Shown here in pieces: positions 49,290 to 61,377 of a stretch of DNA of 64,000 bases. Below the pieces are notes generated by a model that did not search any database, was not told the DNA's origin, and saw only the letters and a list, made by a program, of their open reading frames with translations. The stretch spans positions 2,950,445-3,014,444 of the forward strand of contig NC_134015.1 of assembly GCF_040712315.1 (NCBI RefSeq). The letters run 5' to 3'. How positions within the stretch are numbered: the stretch's first letter is position 1; each line of letters opens with the position of its first letter. This DNA is from Castanea sativa. Taxonomy: Eukaryota; Streptophyta; Magnoliopsida; Fagales; Fagaceae. Made by a program: the position numbers and the translations under genes.

Positions 49290-49860
49290 GTCAACATGAT
49301 TTTGTTTGCTAACTCTTCTTTACGTAGCAATGAAGATTTGACACGATTAAAAGGATTTTATTAACTTCTACATTAGTCAAAGAAATGAAAAGGAATCTCT
49401 TTTGAATATTGCAGCTATTAGTATATGAGTAACATGAAGTCTAGCTAGTTCCATGCATCTAATAATGCAAAGACCATACCTTTTTCCAATACACAATTTT
49501 AAATAGTCTTAGATCAAGTTGTTGCAAGGATTATGGTAAGACTACCTATGGGCTATAGTGTACTAGCTCTATAGTCTATTGTCTTCTATTAGGGTGAGTT
49601 TGACATTAGCTTTTATGTACAGCTTTTTAAAACCTCATTTTTTCTCGTATTTTTTTACTTTTTCAAATTTTTTTAAGATACAAATATACTTTAGCACACT
49701 TTTAGCAAAAAAATTTTAACAAAAACCTAAATAAATTGTTCCCAAACGAACACTTGGTATCGTGTATTTGATACATAAAATGTTCAATGAATATTCAAAA
49801 TCACCATGTTTACAGCATTTTAAATCTGACTCAACAAACCAAATTAAAGTTCTCTTCCCC
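49290..49860 (+). repeat. Diverged duplicate, copy 2, with insertion
   Basis: Colinear with 46790-47230 but interrupted at about 49591-49755 by an AT-rich segment bounded by 'gggtgagtttgac' and 'ttcccaaacgaacac', which looks like a small MITE. Confidence 0.5.
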
Positions 49861-51507
49861 TTTCTTATCTTTTTCTCAAAGAAATGAAAATGAAAAGGCA
49901 TGCCACATGCTACTCATACAATATATATACGCACACTCGAGATGAGCTTGCCACAGCTTGTTTCCCATTTACACGCCAAGACAACTTCTGAAAATTTCAC
50001 ATGCTGAACTACGCTCCATTTGCTTAGGTGGTGGACAATGTTTTTCGTATTTTCTAATCTTTGGTAAATTGGTGTGATGGTTTTCTATGTTTTAATGGAA
50101 AATAAATCCAATAGAAATGAAAATGTTTACCACTTTTGAAACATTACATTTTCCGTTGGTTTTTTTTTTTTTTTAAGAAATTCATAAACGTGCCCTTACC
50201 CCTTTTAGAGAGCAGTGGACATTTTCTGAAATGATACATACTCAACAAACTAGGCAAACCATCAAAACTAGTCAAACCATCACGACTCTACTCCACACTG
50301 CAAGTACTTCTCCAAATTTAATCTCTATCTTCGCTTCTCTCACTCCTCAGAGGCTAAATGTTGATCAGCATTGATAATAAAAATAAATAAAGAAATGAAT
50401 TCTTATTCAATTGTTTTCCCACTTAATTTTTTGAATAGATTTCAATGTGAGATCTATTTTCCAATTTGAGGCTCTTAAATGGTCCCAAAAAATTAAATTT
50501 TATTTGGTGTTCGTATCCATGCATAGAAGTTTTTGTTTATATAATTATTTTGAATTAAAAGAAATATTAATGATAATTGTACAAATCACATAATAGAATA
50601 TGTTTTCTGACCCATTTTCAGGATAGCAATCAAACACAAGAAAATAAGTCAGTTTTCCAGAAAATATTTCCATCAAAACGAATAGAGTGTTAAATTATTT
50701 ACATTTTTTTCCTCATAAAACTTGGTGATGCTTTGGAGGCTACTTCATTGACAGTTATGTCACATACTCAAGGTAATCTTGGTAGATGGATTTGAAACTA
50801 ACACTTATAAGTCTCATTCATTAATTCTTATTTCACTAAATAAAAAAAAATCTTCAAATTTTTTTGTATGCAAGACTGCAACTACTACTACTAATATATA
50901 AGTGCAAGCGAGGACTTTGCTTACAACTTAAAGAACCATTGATGTAAGTTAACAAATATTGGGGAAAAGACAAGAGTAACTCAATACAAAACATAGACAT
51001 ATTGGATGAACCTGGTTTCTTACTTTCTTCTGTAATAGAAATATAACAATCTCGTCTAAATGACTTTCTGTTTATCTCATGACCCTGCTTAATTAGAAAT
51101 CAGGTCCTCATCTTTAAAAGCATGCATGGGGCTGCAACAAGTGACATCCACCATTGAAATAACCACAAACAAGGCACCAATGATCAAATTTGATATGCGG
51201 TTAATTCCAAGGAATATGTTACTGTTAGTGGTGCAGGACAATATTGCTTTTGTCCCTGGCTACTTATAGATAGATCAGTGGCCTTCCACTTTCCAAATAA
51301 TAGAATGAAGAAACCTTTGTCTCAGATTATGCAATTTCAACAATTCATCTGACTGATAAAGCAATCACATAACATCAAGCTGCCTCGTACAATTGTCCAA
51401 CTAGGCAGTCATTTAACAAGGAAATAAGGTTAGCAATTACATAAAATAAATAATGTGACAAAACTGGGCAAAGTACATATTTAAACTCAGCACTTCCTAG
51501 CTACTTA
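49861..51507. other. Intergenic DNA, no gene seen
   Basis: AT-rich sequence with no coding frames of recognisable family and no clear element termini. Confidence 0.4.
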
Positions 51508-51734
51508 AGGTCCGTTTGGATAGAACTTATTGCTGAAAACTGAAAACACTGTAGCAAAATAATTTTTAAATGTGTGAATAGTGATGCGAGACCCATTTTT
51601 AATAAAAAAAATTGATGAAAAAGTACATTAACAGTGCGTGCACAGTGCTGCACAGTGCGCACATGTCCCCTCTGCAGCAAAAAAAAAAAAAATCAAAACG
51701 TGGACGCAGCAATAAGCTGCATCCAAACGCCCTC
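51508..51734. mobile_element. Tourist-type MITE, 227 bp
   Basis: TIRs AGGTCCGTTTGGAT and, from the right, GAGGGCGTTTGGAT, with TTA at both edges (51505-51507 and 51735-51737). The interior shares 'ttattgctgaaaactgaaaacactgtagcaaaataa'-type sequence (here 51529-51563) with the element at 29915-30138, so they are one family. A GTGCACAGTGCTGCACAGTGC palindromic stretch is central. Confidence 0.75.
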
Positions 51735-51737
51735 TTA

Positions 51738-52522
51738 GTAACTGAGAGCTCATGCCGCCAAAAATCAGAAAAAAGAAATAACATTTCTACAGGAAATTGA
51801 TCCAATGGTTTCCTATAGACTAATTTTCATGTGAGAATAGTGAGTTTGTCATGTTGATAATTTCATCTTACATGATGATAATTTCATCTTGTACTCTTCA
51901 TGCATATTAAGGCCTAAAACACTTGTCACGATGGATAATTGATGCCTAGATGAAGATGTTCAGCATTTTTTTTTTTTTTTTTTTGTGACAGCTGAGAGAG
52001 GCATAGTGATGGTCAGAAAACACCACGATTCCATCAAAAGAGGGATTTTTCTCGGAACATAATTTTCCCTCCAACTCACTATATGGCATTCAACTGATCA
52101 TCCACACGTGATCAATTTAATAGTCAAGTTACTTGATTAAATATGGCTTAACATGTCATGTGATTAAAGTACATGTGTTTAATCATCTAAATGCCATGTA
52201 ATTGGTTGGAGGAGATTTCTTCAAACCAATTTAAAAGAAAACTGTCCTTTTACTTGGAGTCCTCATGTTTTGCTTTTAGCAACAGACCTTTGTATAAAGC
52301 ACCGGGCAACTGAAAGGGTGAGATACCAGCCCCATGAATATGAATTGGCCATACTGATGCCCGCCAGAAATCCATAGAATCATGTCCATGCACAAAATTC
52401 CAGTTTGCACCTCATAATAGCAAAAAATCTAATATCATATTATCTCACCAATCACCATAATGTTGTGAGAATCTTCCTCGGGCCTAAAAGTCCACCAGGA
52501 AACAAAGTAGGCCCTTTTGGTA
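51738..52522. other. Intergenic and 3' flank of pseudouridine synthase
   Basis: Non-coding. The segment next to 52523 probably holds the 3' UTR of the minus-strand pseudouridine synthase. A T-run of about 18 lies near 51967. Confidence 0.4.
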
Positions 52523-55040
52523 TTATTGTTGCAATGCCTGGCTGGCCCATAAAGGCAGAGGTGCACAAAACGTTACTGGAAGACCAGTAACAGGGTGCTC
52601 AAACGACAAGCTCTCTGCATGAAGTTCATGCCCATCATAACTTCTCCCTTTCCACTCTTTGACACCCTCATATTTCACATCCCCTATAATAGGAATTCCA
52701 AGATACTGGCAATGCAAGCGGATTTGATGTGTTCTTCCATTCCGAGGATAAGCTCTAACCACTACCTCATCCCTCTTCACATCACTGTCTGTTACAGCTT
52801 TTTCTTCAACTACTACAGTATTTTCTTCATCTTTCCTAAACTCAGATCTCTCTTTGAAGCACCCTTGTCCATTTATTGATAATACTTCAAATGACGTTTC
52901 CATGTCTTTGACCATTGACCCACCTGGTAATACCCGGCCCACATCTGATGCAGCATACACACGATAAGCCCCAAATTTCGACCGTCCATGACCTGATTTA
53001 ACGGTTATTTTTTCCCATTTTGGAGCTGGACCAATGCAGAGGGCAATGTATGTTTTGGTAACCTTGTGATCAGTGAATGCCTTAACCATCTTAGAAGCTA
53101 CTTTGTGGGACTTCGTTATTAGCATAACACCACTGGTGTCACGATCAAGTCTATTAGCAAGATGAAGCTCTGGAGGGCTCCCTACATTGAAACAGTTTAA
53201 CTCAGTTCCATATTCAAGAAAAAGCTATGACTTAATCTGTCAGAAAGCACCATTAATAGTTCCTGTTAATTAAAGAGCACATATTTAGCATTCACAAATC
53301 CAATCAAATGTATGGTTTGCTGCTTACAGAATCTAGTTATGGACATCAGATGGTGTTAGATTTCACATAAGTTGTTGCAAAATGACTTGAAATATCTATA
53401 TTCATACTAATCTTGTGTAAGATGCATTTCAATTTTATTCACTAATCATCAAACCCTGTATATGTAAAGGAAGCAATATTGAGAAGCAAATTCAAAACAC
53501 ATTCGGGCAATTTAAGAAACACTTTTTAGCAATCAAATAAGCTTTACACGACTATCTCTAGAAGCTTAATCTGTCAGAAAGCACCACAAATAGTTCCAAT
53601 TCATTATAGAGTACATATTTAGTATTCACAAATCCAATCAACTGTATGGTTTGCAGCTTACAGAATCTAGTTAAGGGAATCAGAGCTGTTAGAATTCACA
53701 TAATTTGTTGCCAAATGACTTGAAATATCTATATTCATAAGCACCTCATATAAGATGCATTTCAAGTTTATTCACTAATGAACAAGCCAGTATACATGAC
53801 GGAAGCTCATTTTACTGAGAAGCAAATTCAAATCGCAGTCCAGGAATTACAGAAACACTATAATGGTCAACTTACTCTATCGAGCACCAAAATTCTTCCG
53901 ATTATCAACTTGTATTTAATAAGGTGCTGATTTTGACAACAGCCTTTTTATCAAACAGACAAAGATGAATGAACAAAACTACAACTCAAGTCCAGCAATC
54001 AGTTAGCTTCTTGTGGAGTACAATACCTTGAAAACCAAATTCAATTTACTTGGATGCACATTTTATAAAACTCCATCAAGCAATCAAAAAAGTTTTACAT
54101 GAATATACTCTAGCAGCTCATCACCCTAGTAATTCTTCACTCTTAGTTATCTAGAATATATTGTTTCATTCAATCCAACAAACTTCATCTAAGTTCAACA
54201 TTTCCCAACCTCTTCCCTCCAAGTTCTCGCCAAGTAAACCACCATACGGATTATAAAACCATTCACAAATATTGAATTCATGCTCTATCTTGCCCTAGTT
54301 TAAAAGAAAACACAAATGAACTCAATAGTTCTATTAGGCTAATCAATACTCCCTCAGCAAAGTTATCATTTTTATATAAGCATTTCAGCTTTCTCCATTA
54401 TAGCTTTGTATGAGCTATACATAATACATATAAAACCGGCCGTCCGAGTTCTCAAACTTCATCAACTACCCACAAAATAAAAAACCGAGAACAAACCAAT
54501 GGAGACCTTCACCGAGTCCCCTGACTCGCACCGAGTCAACTCGGACCCAGTGACCGAGTCAAACTCAGCCGTCCGAGTCCTCACATTCCACCGAATACCC
54601 ACAAACCAAAAAACCGAGAACAATTCAAAAACAACTTCACCGAGTCAAAAAGACTAACCTGACTCGGCCGAGTCACACTCACACAGAGCCATAGGCACCG
54701 ATTCGAAGACTCGTTCACAGTACCAACCCTGAGGCTTGTTCACAACAACGAACCACTGGTCCTGGTATATGACATCAGGTCTTGGCAACCGAAAGAAGGA
54801 GTTGGACTTGGCAGACATGGCTCTGCTGAGCTCTATGTCCTTGGAGATAAGAGGAGGTCGAGGAGAGAGTGGCACTGGGTAATTCTGTAGGTTTTGAAGG
54901 TCGTTTTGGGAATTGGGATTTGTGGTTGAGTCAGCTTCGCTGCTTGAGTTTGGCATGGCGGCCATGGTGGTGAAGTAGCAGGTTTGGGGTTTGGGGAACT
55001 TGGTAAAGAAGAGGGTGGGTTGTTGGACTTGGAGTCGCAT
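52523..55040 (-). CDS. RNA pseudouridine synthase, RluA family (PUS6-like, organellar)
   Basis: Two exons: 54659-55040 (start ATG 55040) and 52523-53181, joined by a GT-AG phase-1 intron of 1477 bp; 346 residues. Pseudouridine synthases convert uridine in RNA to pseudouridine. Exon 1 has a Ser/Thr/Asn-rich, acid-poor start (residues 1-40) consistent with a plastid or mitochondrial transit peptide, then DVIYQDQWFVVVNKPQG, the first RluA block. Exon 2 opens with ELHLANRLDRDTSGVMLITK, containing the catalytic Asp motif RLDRDTSG. It continues with SYIALC-like TYIALCIG, GHGRSKFGAYRVY and the GRTHQIRLHCQYLGIPIIGDVKY block and ends PLWASQALQQ. Order and spacing match plant RNA pseudouridine synthase 6, chloroplastic. 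All catalytic motifs are intact and no stop interrupts, so it is likely functional. Met26 or Met29 are alternative starts. Localisation is inferred only. Confidence 0.9.
53233..53870. repeat. Intronic tandem duplication, about 335-bp unit
   Basis: Inside the pseudouridine synthase intron, 'taatctgtcagaaagcacc' starts at 53233 and again at 53568. The two units stay colinear for about 300 bases ('cacaaatccaatcaa', 'tatggtttgc', 'cttacagaatctagtta', 'gacttgaaatatctatattcata'). Confidence 0.8.
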
Positions 55041-58000
55041 TTTGTGCGAACCGTCGTCGTTTTGCTATTTGCCAATTCCATAAAATACTATTTTATTTTA
55101 TTTTTGTTTTTTTTAATAAATAAATTACACTAAATATGTAAAAAAAAAAAAAATTCTCTCAATATATGGCGGTTAAAGAAACAATTCACGTATGTGGATA
55201 GTTTCCTAAATCGCTATTTAATAGGGTGGAAAATAGTTTATATATATTTTTTATATGTATCTTATTTTTATTATTTTTATCATTTTTAAAATACTTGTTT
55301 CCTCTTTATTAATAATCTCACCACTACTTATCTCGTTTATCTTTTATTTTTAATTTATTTACTAACCATGAAGTTACATTATTAGAGAATAGAGATGACA
55401 AATTTATTTTAATGACATAATTTAAGTATAAATTGCCTAATGTCTTCTTCTTCTTTCTTCTTCTTTTGAATTAAACTGTCTAATGTCTATTATATCTAAC
55501 ACTAAGATTACTTTTTTGTCCCAACAATAACAATCAGTAACAACCTGCTACTTAAGATTTGTTGTAAAAATATTGTGAACATATCATTTCTCTTAAAACT
55601 ATATGATAGCTTTAGGATTGACTACTATTCTGACCATGTGAGGCATAACTTAATTAAAATCATATTTATAATAACTAATTACTAATTTGTGCGATGCATG
55701 GGAAAGGAATTGAGTATAATATATGAGTTAATCTTAGCTTATTTTACTTAAATCACATAAATTGAATTTGTAAATAAAAAAAATGTCAGTATAAATTAAC
55801 AGAATTTGTTAATGCACATAAAATTGAAGCTATTCCCCAATATACGCTACTCTTGAACTACAAAACAGGAATTTAATACATTAAAACAGTTTTATATCCC
55901 TAAACTTATTGATTAACGGGTGTCTATTGTAGCAACCTAAAAGAGCTGAACCTTTTTTATTGGAACATAACGACTGGGGAAGGACAACAATTAATCTTTT
56001 TTTAAATCTTATTTAATCTTTTTTTTTTCTCATTTGCTCTAATAAGCACTGCATACTTATTGGGTACAAAGGAATGACAACAATTAATTTTTTTTTCAAA
56101 GCAATGGAGTTGAAAATTTTGAGACCTTATTTTCTTGTTATACAATTAAGTAGATCCTCAAATTGATTAACCGTAAAGAGCCGATTACATACTTCAAGTG
56201 TCTAATATCTACAAAATCAAGCTGTTAGAATCAATTCTTAGAGCAAATTCTAAACTTCAATCTCGATTAAAATTATTTTAAGTTGGTCAACTTATAAAGT
56301 CAAATTTGCACTCTACTCTACTCATACCTTGTTAGGCTTAAATGTGGACTTCAAAATTATCAGGTGGCTTATATATAAGCTAAATTTAAAGCACTAAGTG
56401 TGCATCATTGAAAAACTATGACAATAAGCCCGGAGGGTGAATTGGTGAGGGAATGAGCCTGAATTGGAAATCTCCACTTGACATTTAGCCTGAAACCAAA
56501 ACCCACTGTGTTTGTTGGAACCAAAAGCGAAGAGAATTAGTATACACACACACAGACAAAATCAAACACTCAACTTTGATTAAAAATATTGATGAATTGA
56601 TAATGGTGGTGATGAAAGAAAAATCAAACTTTACAAGAAAAAATGATGATGAAGAAATTACACATGTTTTGAATCTACTACCATCTCAACCGAAATTTTA
56701 AGGGGAAAAGATAGAGTAAATATATTAATAAAAAAGCACATGGTCTTTACTTCAAAATTCAAGTTGTTATTCTTAACACACAAAAATATAAACTAAAACA
56801 ACATACTAACAACGTCAACAATGGCATCATGAAACAATGGTATTGGTCTAATCATTGAAACATGATACAAACACCATAGACAGATAAAAAGAAACAAATA
56901 TAGTTTAAAATGTCAATGAAACTTCGTGAATAATAAAGATTATGCAATAAACAAAGGAAGCACCAAATTACCAATCAAAGTAAGATATCTATCCATAAAC
57001 TGGCTTTGCAATGCCTTAGCTCTCATTTGCCTTGTTCTTCCTCTTTCATTGGGCCAATAATCTCATCTTTTATTTTTTTTCCCTATATCAATATTCATGT
57101 GTCAAAAAATAAATCAAAGTTTATATATTATCCCAAAACAATAATAGTGGAACTAAAACAATTCCAAGTATTATTATATGGTAAAATGGGCCAAACAAAG
57201 AGCTACAAGTACCTGCTATGAATGAAGAAGTTATTAAAGTGTTCTTTCGATTTGTGGTGTCTAGTGCGTTCTCAAAATTTGTTGGATTGAATAATCTACA
57301 AAAAAGAAAAGCAATGAGAGTCAAATAGAAAGCCATAGACATATGTTAGTAGAAAGTACATAAAGAAAACATTTATTAGAAAAGAAAAAAATAATAATAG
57401 CAAAGCTATCATTCATTGCTTTGTTAAATCTCTCCCTAGAAAAAAATATCTACCAAAATCTATAAAGTAATCCTCAATTTGCAAATTAACAAAGCAAAAC
57501 TCACAATTCACCAACATATCTAAGAAAAAGGTAAAAAACCCTTTCACAACTGATTTTGCTTCCAATCACTTTTTCTCCATTGTTTTTATTCCTCAATACC
57601 CAAAAAGATGCTCAATTAAAATTATGAGAATATAATCCAATATGTAAAACCTAGAACAACGCCTAAAAATCACAAACTTGGTCAACCATAAAAAAAAAAA
57701 AAAAATCTGAGTATCCCCAAATTCATCAAAAACATGAAATTTAAACTCTTATTCTGGCTTTAAATCTAGTTATCTTCAGATAGTTTGAGGGAGGAGATAA
57801 CACATGCCTCCAACCTATGAAAGAGAAAATAATTCAAAACACACAAACACCCAATTGCAACTCCCACTCATGATTTACTTCTTTGCTATAAAATACAAAG
57901 CCTTTCTAACTCTCTCAAACCAATTATAAATTTTAAACAGTCAAACTCTTAAAAAAAACCCAACTTTTTACCTCCCACCTCTCTCTTTTTCTTGGTCAAT

Positions 58001-58080
58001 TCCATCAAAACCAAATTTTAGACACCCCCCATACATCTTCAACTCTCACCATATGGTTTTTAAAACCCTGTGTAATTTAA
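55041..58080. other. Intergenic DNA with a Helitron-like remnant
   Basis: About 3 kb, AT-rich. At about 55500-55710 there is a block similar to the Helitron-like core ('aacaacctgctacttaagattt', 'aaaatattgtgaacatatcatttctctt') and, inverted, a 'gtgcgatgcatggg' palindrome next to 'actaat', typical of a degraded Helitron 3' end. No gene in 55720-58080; short ORFs there lack family features. Confidence 0.45.
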
Positions 58081-58341
58081 CTCAATCACTTTCACTGTCG
58101 CAAGCTGTGAAGCCATGCAAGTATCTAGATTTACAAATACTACCTACTTCCCTTGCAGCTCTACAACAATAAATGTGCAAGATTGGAGCTTGAAGTGAAG
58201 CTCAGATGCAATATGTTCTGTATCAGCGTATCCCATTGTATTAACATTAGCAGCTGGTCCTGTGATTTCATAACTTCCAAATCCAATCAAATATTTGGAA
58301 TCCAATACTCCTCTACCATCCATAGCAAAGTACCAAAGCAA
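58081..58341 (-). pseudogene. Neutral ceramidase, first-exon remnant
   Basis: On the minus strand: GVLDSKYLIGFGSYEITGPA, NVNTMGYADTEHIASELHFK, then FIVVELQGK, TAG at 58144-58146, and VVFVNLDTCMASQLATVKVIE in the same frame. This is the N-terminal block of plant neutral ceramidases (YLIGLGSYDITGPAADVNMMGYA... and NLDACMASQ), which hydrolyse ceramide to sphingosine and fatty acid. The stop replaces the Arg after QGN. Similarity ends after VKVIE near 58081, and no further exon was found downstream. It is a small dead fragment. Confidence 0.8.
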
Positions 58342-58679
58342 TTCATAACCAAATAACTACACATGGCCTCTAAACACTATGATTAAACATAAACCCCATT
58401 GCACTTAATCACGTAGATAAATCAAAGCTCACCTAAGTATTCTATTTCTAATTGGTTTCTTTTTGGTGCTTCATTCAAATCCTTACCTTCCTCACTATGT
58501 GTGTTTTTATTTCTAAATTACAATTAATTATTAATAATGCTGCTGTATAAAAGTGTGGAGAGGTCAATCAAGAGTCAAAAACTTCAGTTATATATATAGA
58601 TGATAATTTTATTTAAATATTGTGCTAATTTGGAAAATTATGAGAGTTTCAAAGGTTTTGGTTATATATATATATATGT
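58342..58679. other. Intergenic DNA, no gene seen
   Basis: AT-rich flank between the ceramidase remnant and the hAT-like element. A (TA)n run ends it. Confidence 0.4.
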
Positions 58680-59056
58680 TAGGGGTGTGCATGGGTTGGG
58701 TTAGATCGAACTGAGAGGATTTCTTGAGAGGATTTCTTGACCTAACCCACCATGGTGGATCAAAAAAAATTCAACCCAACCCAATCCAACCCATTACATA
58801 AGTCCAACCCAACTCAACTCAACTCACATGGGTCAGGTTGGACAAATTTTTATTTATTTTTTATTATTAATAAATTGAGTAGAAAAAAAATATAAATATA
58901 TTAAAAAAACCCAAAGATTAGTATCAATGTAACTCCTTAAAGGCAAACAACATTAATGACTAAACAACAATAGTAATTTACTAAGGTTTGTGTGAACTAA
59001 TTAGTTTTTATATAGGATAGGGAGAGCTGGTTATTTTAAAAAATCTATTAATTATA

Positions 59057-59097
<41 letters not shown>

Positions 59098-59262
59098 TAT
59101 ATGGGATGGTCGGGTTGGGTTTGGCAGGTTTGAAATTTTATGACTTAAACCCAACCTGACCCGCTATCAAAATTTTTTTTGTAACCCAATTCACCAAGGC
59201 CTAAAAACTGACCCAATCTGCGCGGGTTGGATCAGTTTTGGCAGGTCGGTTGCACACCCTTC
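58680..59262. mobile_element. hAT-like non-autonomous element, about 583 bp
   Basis: The left end TAGGGGTGTGCATGGGTTGG and the right end ...GGTTGCACACCCTT are inverted repeats. Subterminal GGGTTGGGTT / AACCCAACCC repeats are abundant at both ends, as in plant hAT elements of this type. AT-rich flanks (atatatgt and tatatgtg) are compatible with an 8-bp duplication but not decisive. A (TA)n tract lies at about 59063-59092. No transposase. Confidence 0.6.
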
Positions 59263-59343
59263 TATATGTGTGTGTGTGAATTTAAGACATAATTGATCAA
59301 TAGCTTAGTGGTGTGGTAAGTGTGTTTTGACCTAGGAGCATGA

Positions 59344-59351
59344 TATAAATA
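59344..59351 (+). promoter_or_regulatory. Possible TATA box of the intact PPR gene
   Basis: TATAAATA lies about 230 bp upstream of the PPR start codon. It is the only TATA-like word between the hAT-like element and the gene. No transcript evidence is available. Confidence 0.3.
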
Positions 59352-59492
59352 CCACATTTCAGCCAATTTTTTTAATGCTCTCTCACCATCAGGTAAGTGA
59401 TCAGTAGCTTAGAGTTTGTTCAAGGAAACTGCCCTCAAAACCGAACCGATTCTCTATCTCTCACCATGAGATAACTGATCCTACCCGAACCG

Positions 59493-59514
59493 ATTCTCTC
59501 TCTCTCTCTCTCTC
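59493..59514 (+). repeat. (TC)n tract in the presumed 5' UTR
   Basis: A pyrimidine dinucleotide run about 65-90 bases before the PPR ATG. CT-rich leaders are common in plant 5' UTRs. Confidence 0.8.
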
Positions 59515-59580
59515 AATTCTCAAACTCTATCGTTTCGTTCTGAGTTCCCCAGCCGAATTGTTTGCTGGATCTTCAGGAAA

Positions 59581-61377
59581 ATGGGTACGCTGCTTCGTTC
59601 TTCCCACACTTGTTTTCGTTGTTATTGTTATTCTACTCTTACTGCTGCTGCTACTACTTCTACTAGTATTGCTAGTGCTAAAAAAACCCCGAATCACAAT
59701 CACAATCAAAATCAATTCTTGAAATCTGTTAGAGATCAGTGCAAATCTAGAAGCTTTAGGAATGTTGATCATGCCTTAGACCTGTTTGATAAAATGCTTC
59801 ACATGCGCCCTTTGCCTTCCATTGCCGATTTTAATCATGTTTTGGGTGCCATTACAAGAATGAAGCATTACCCAGTAGTCATTACTCTATTTAAACAATT
59901 GGGCTCGTCAGGAATTGCTCCCAGTATTCCTACTCTCAATACTTTGATTAATTGCTTCTGCCAGTTGAACCGAGTAGATTTTGGGTTCTCTGTCTTAGCA
60001 ACAATTTTGAAACTTGGTTATCACCCAGACTCTATTACTCTAGACACCCTTGTGAAGGGTCTCTGTTTTCAAGGTAACATTGCTAGAGCTGTGAAGTTGG
60101 TAGAAGATATGGAGAAGAAAGGGTATCAACCTGGTGCATTTACTTGTGGAACGATACTAAATGCTCTGTGTAAGATTGGTAAGACTGATATGGCTATTGG
60201 GTTGCTCAGGAAATTGGAAGAAGGGAATTTTGAGCTTAATGTGATAGCATATAGCACAATCATTGATAGTTTATGTAAGGATAGGTTGGTAACTGAGGCC
60301 ATGAACTATTTGACTGAAATGATGAGTAAAGGCATTCAGCCGGATCATATCACTTACAATTCCTTAATTCAAGGCCTATGCAATTGCAGCAGGTGGAGAG
60401 AGGCTACTACTTTGTTGAACGAGATGGCACAGAGGAAGATTGTGCCAAGTGTGAGGACCTTCAACATATTGGTGGATGCATTTTGCAAAGAGGGGATGTT
60501 GATAGAGGCAAAAAAAGTTTTTGATGAGATGATTCAAAGAGGTATTGAGCCTAACGTAGTCTCTTATAATTCTTTAATTGATGGATACTGTTTGCAAAAT
60601 AAATTGAATGATGCCATCGAAGCATTGAACATGATGGTTAAGAGGGGTTGTTCACCTAATGTTGTTAGCTATAGCACATTGATTAATGGATTTTGTAAAA
60701 ATAAAAGAATTGATGAGGCAATGAATCTCTTTAATGAAATGTCCAACAAGGGAGTAACTCCTAATGTTGTGACTTACAACACTCTTATAGGTGGGTTTTG
60801 TCGAGTGCAGAGACACAAGGCTGCTTTAGAGCTATTCCATAAAATGCAGGCTTGTGGCCAACTTCCAGATCCCCAAACATATGCTGTCTTGTTGGACGGC
60901 CTATGTAAGAATGGACAAGTTGTTGAGGCAATAAAAGTGTTTCTTGAGATGGAAGACAAAACGTTGGGCAACGATATTGTGATTTACAACATTTTAATTG
61001 ATGGTTTGTGTAATGTTGGGAATCTTAAAGTTGCAAGAGAACTCTTATATAGTCTACCTGCAAAAGGATTACAACCCAACGTTCGAACTTACACCATAAT
61101 GCTCAAAGGGCTTTGCAAAGAAGGACTGCTAGAAGAAGCAAGTGAGATATTTGAAAAAATGGATGGGAGCGGTTGTCCACCTGACAATTGCACATATAAC
61201 ACAATAATCTATGGGTTACTGCGACATAATGAGACATCAAAGGCAATTAAATATCTTGAAATAATGGTTGACAAGGGTTTTTCAGCAAATGCGACAGTTG
61301 CAAGCATGTTTGTTGACTTCTTGTTATCTAATCAAGTAGATAAGAACGTTCAAGAATTTCTCCAGAAGCTTGTGTGA
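59581..61377 (+). CDS. P-class pentatricopeptide repeat protein, RFL-type, intact
   Basis: An intronless ORF of 598 residues from ATG 59581 (MGTLLRSSHTCFRC...). Residues 1-45 are rich in Ser/Thr/Arg/Ala and acid-free, as expected for a mitochondrial (or plastid) targeting peptide. A degenerate half repeat (about 56-79) is followed by fourteen uninterrupted 35-residue PPR motifs at 80-569 and a final partial motif (570-598, ending QEFLQKLV). Motifs read like NVVTYNTLIGGFCRVQRHKA and end GVTP-N, the consensus of restorer-of-fertility-like P-class proteins. These bind organellar transcripts base by base and act in processing or silencing of mitochondrial ORFs. There are no E, DYW or SMR domains. 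The start is supported by the same ATG context (GGAAAATGGGTAC) in both pseudogene relatives. No defect was seen. Function beyond RNA binding is inference. Confidence 0.93.
   Translation: MGTLLRSSHTCFRCYCYSTLTAAATTSTSIASAKKTPNHNHNQNQFLKSVRDQCKSRSFRNVDHALDLFDKMLHMRPLPSIADFNHVLGAITRMKHYPVVITLFKQLGSSGIAPSIPTLNTLINCFCQLNRVDFGFSVLATILKLGYHPDSITLDTLVKGLCFQGNIARAVKLVEDMEKKGYQPGAFTCGTILNALCKIGKTDMAIGLLRKLEEGNFELNVIAYSTIIDSLCKDRLVTEAMNYLTEMMSKGIQPDHITYNSLIQGLCNCSRWREATTLLNEMAQRKIVPSVRTFNILVDAFCKEGMLIEAKKVFDEMIQRGIEPNVVSYNSLIDGYCLQNKLNDAIEALNMMVKRGCSPNVVSYSTLINGFCKNKRIDEAMNLFNEMSNKGVTPNVVTYNTLIGGFCRVQRHKAALELFHKMQACGQLPDPQTYAVLLDGLCKNGQVVEAIKVFLEMEDKTLGNDIVIYNILIDGLCNVGNLKVARELLYSLPAKGLQPNVRTYTIMLKGLCKEGLLEEASEIFEKMDGSGCPPDNCTYNTIIYGLLRHNETSKAIKYLEIMVDKGFSANATVASMFVDFLLSNQVDKNVQEFLQKLV

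Noticed and set aside
57121..57342. Hydrophobic 73-codon minus-strand ORF
   Set aside because: No homologue recognised; its composition is that of AT-rich DNA. Not strong enough to call a gene.
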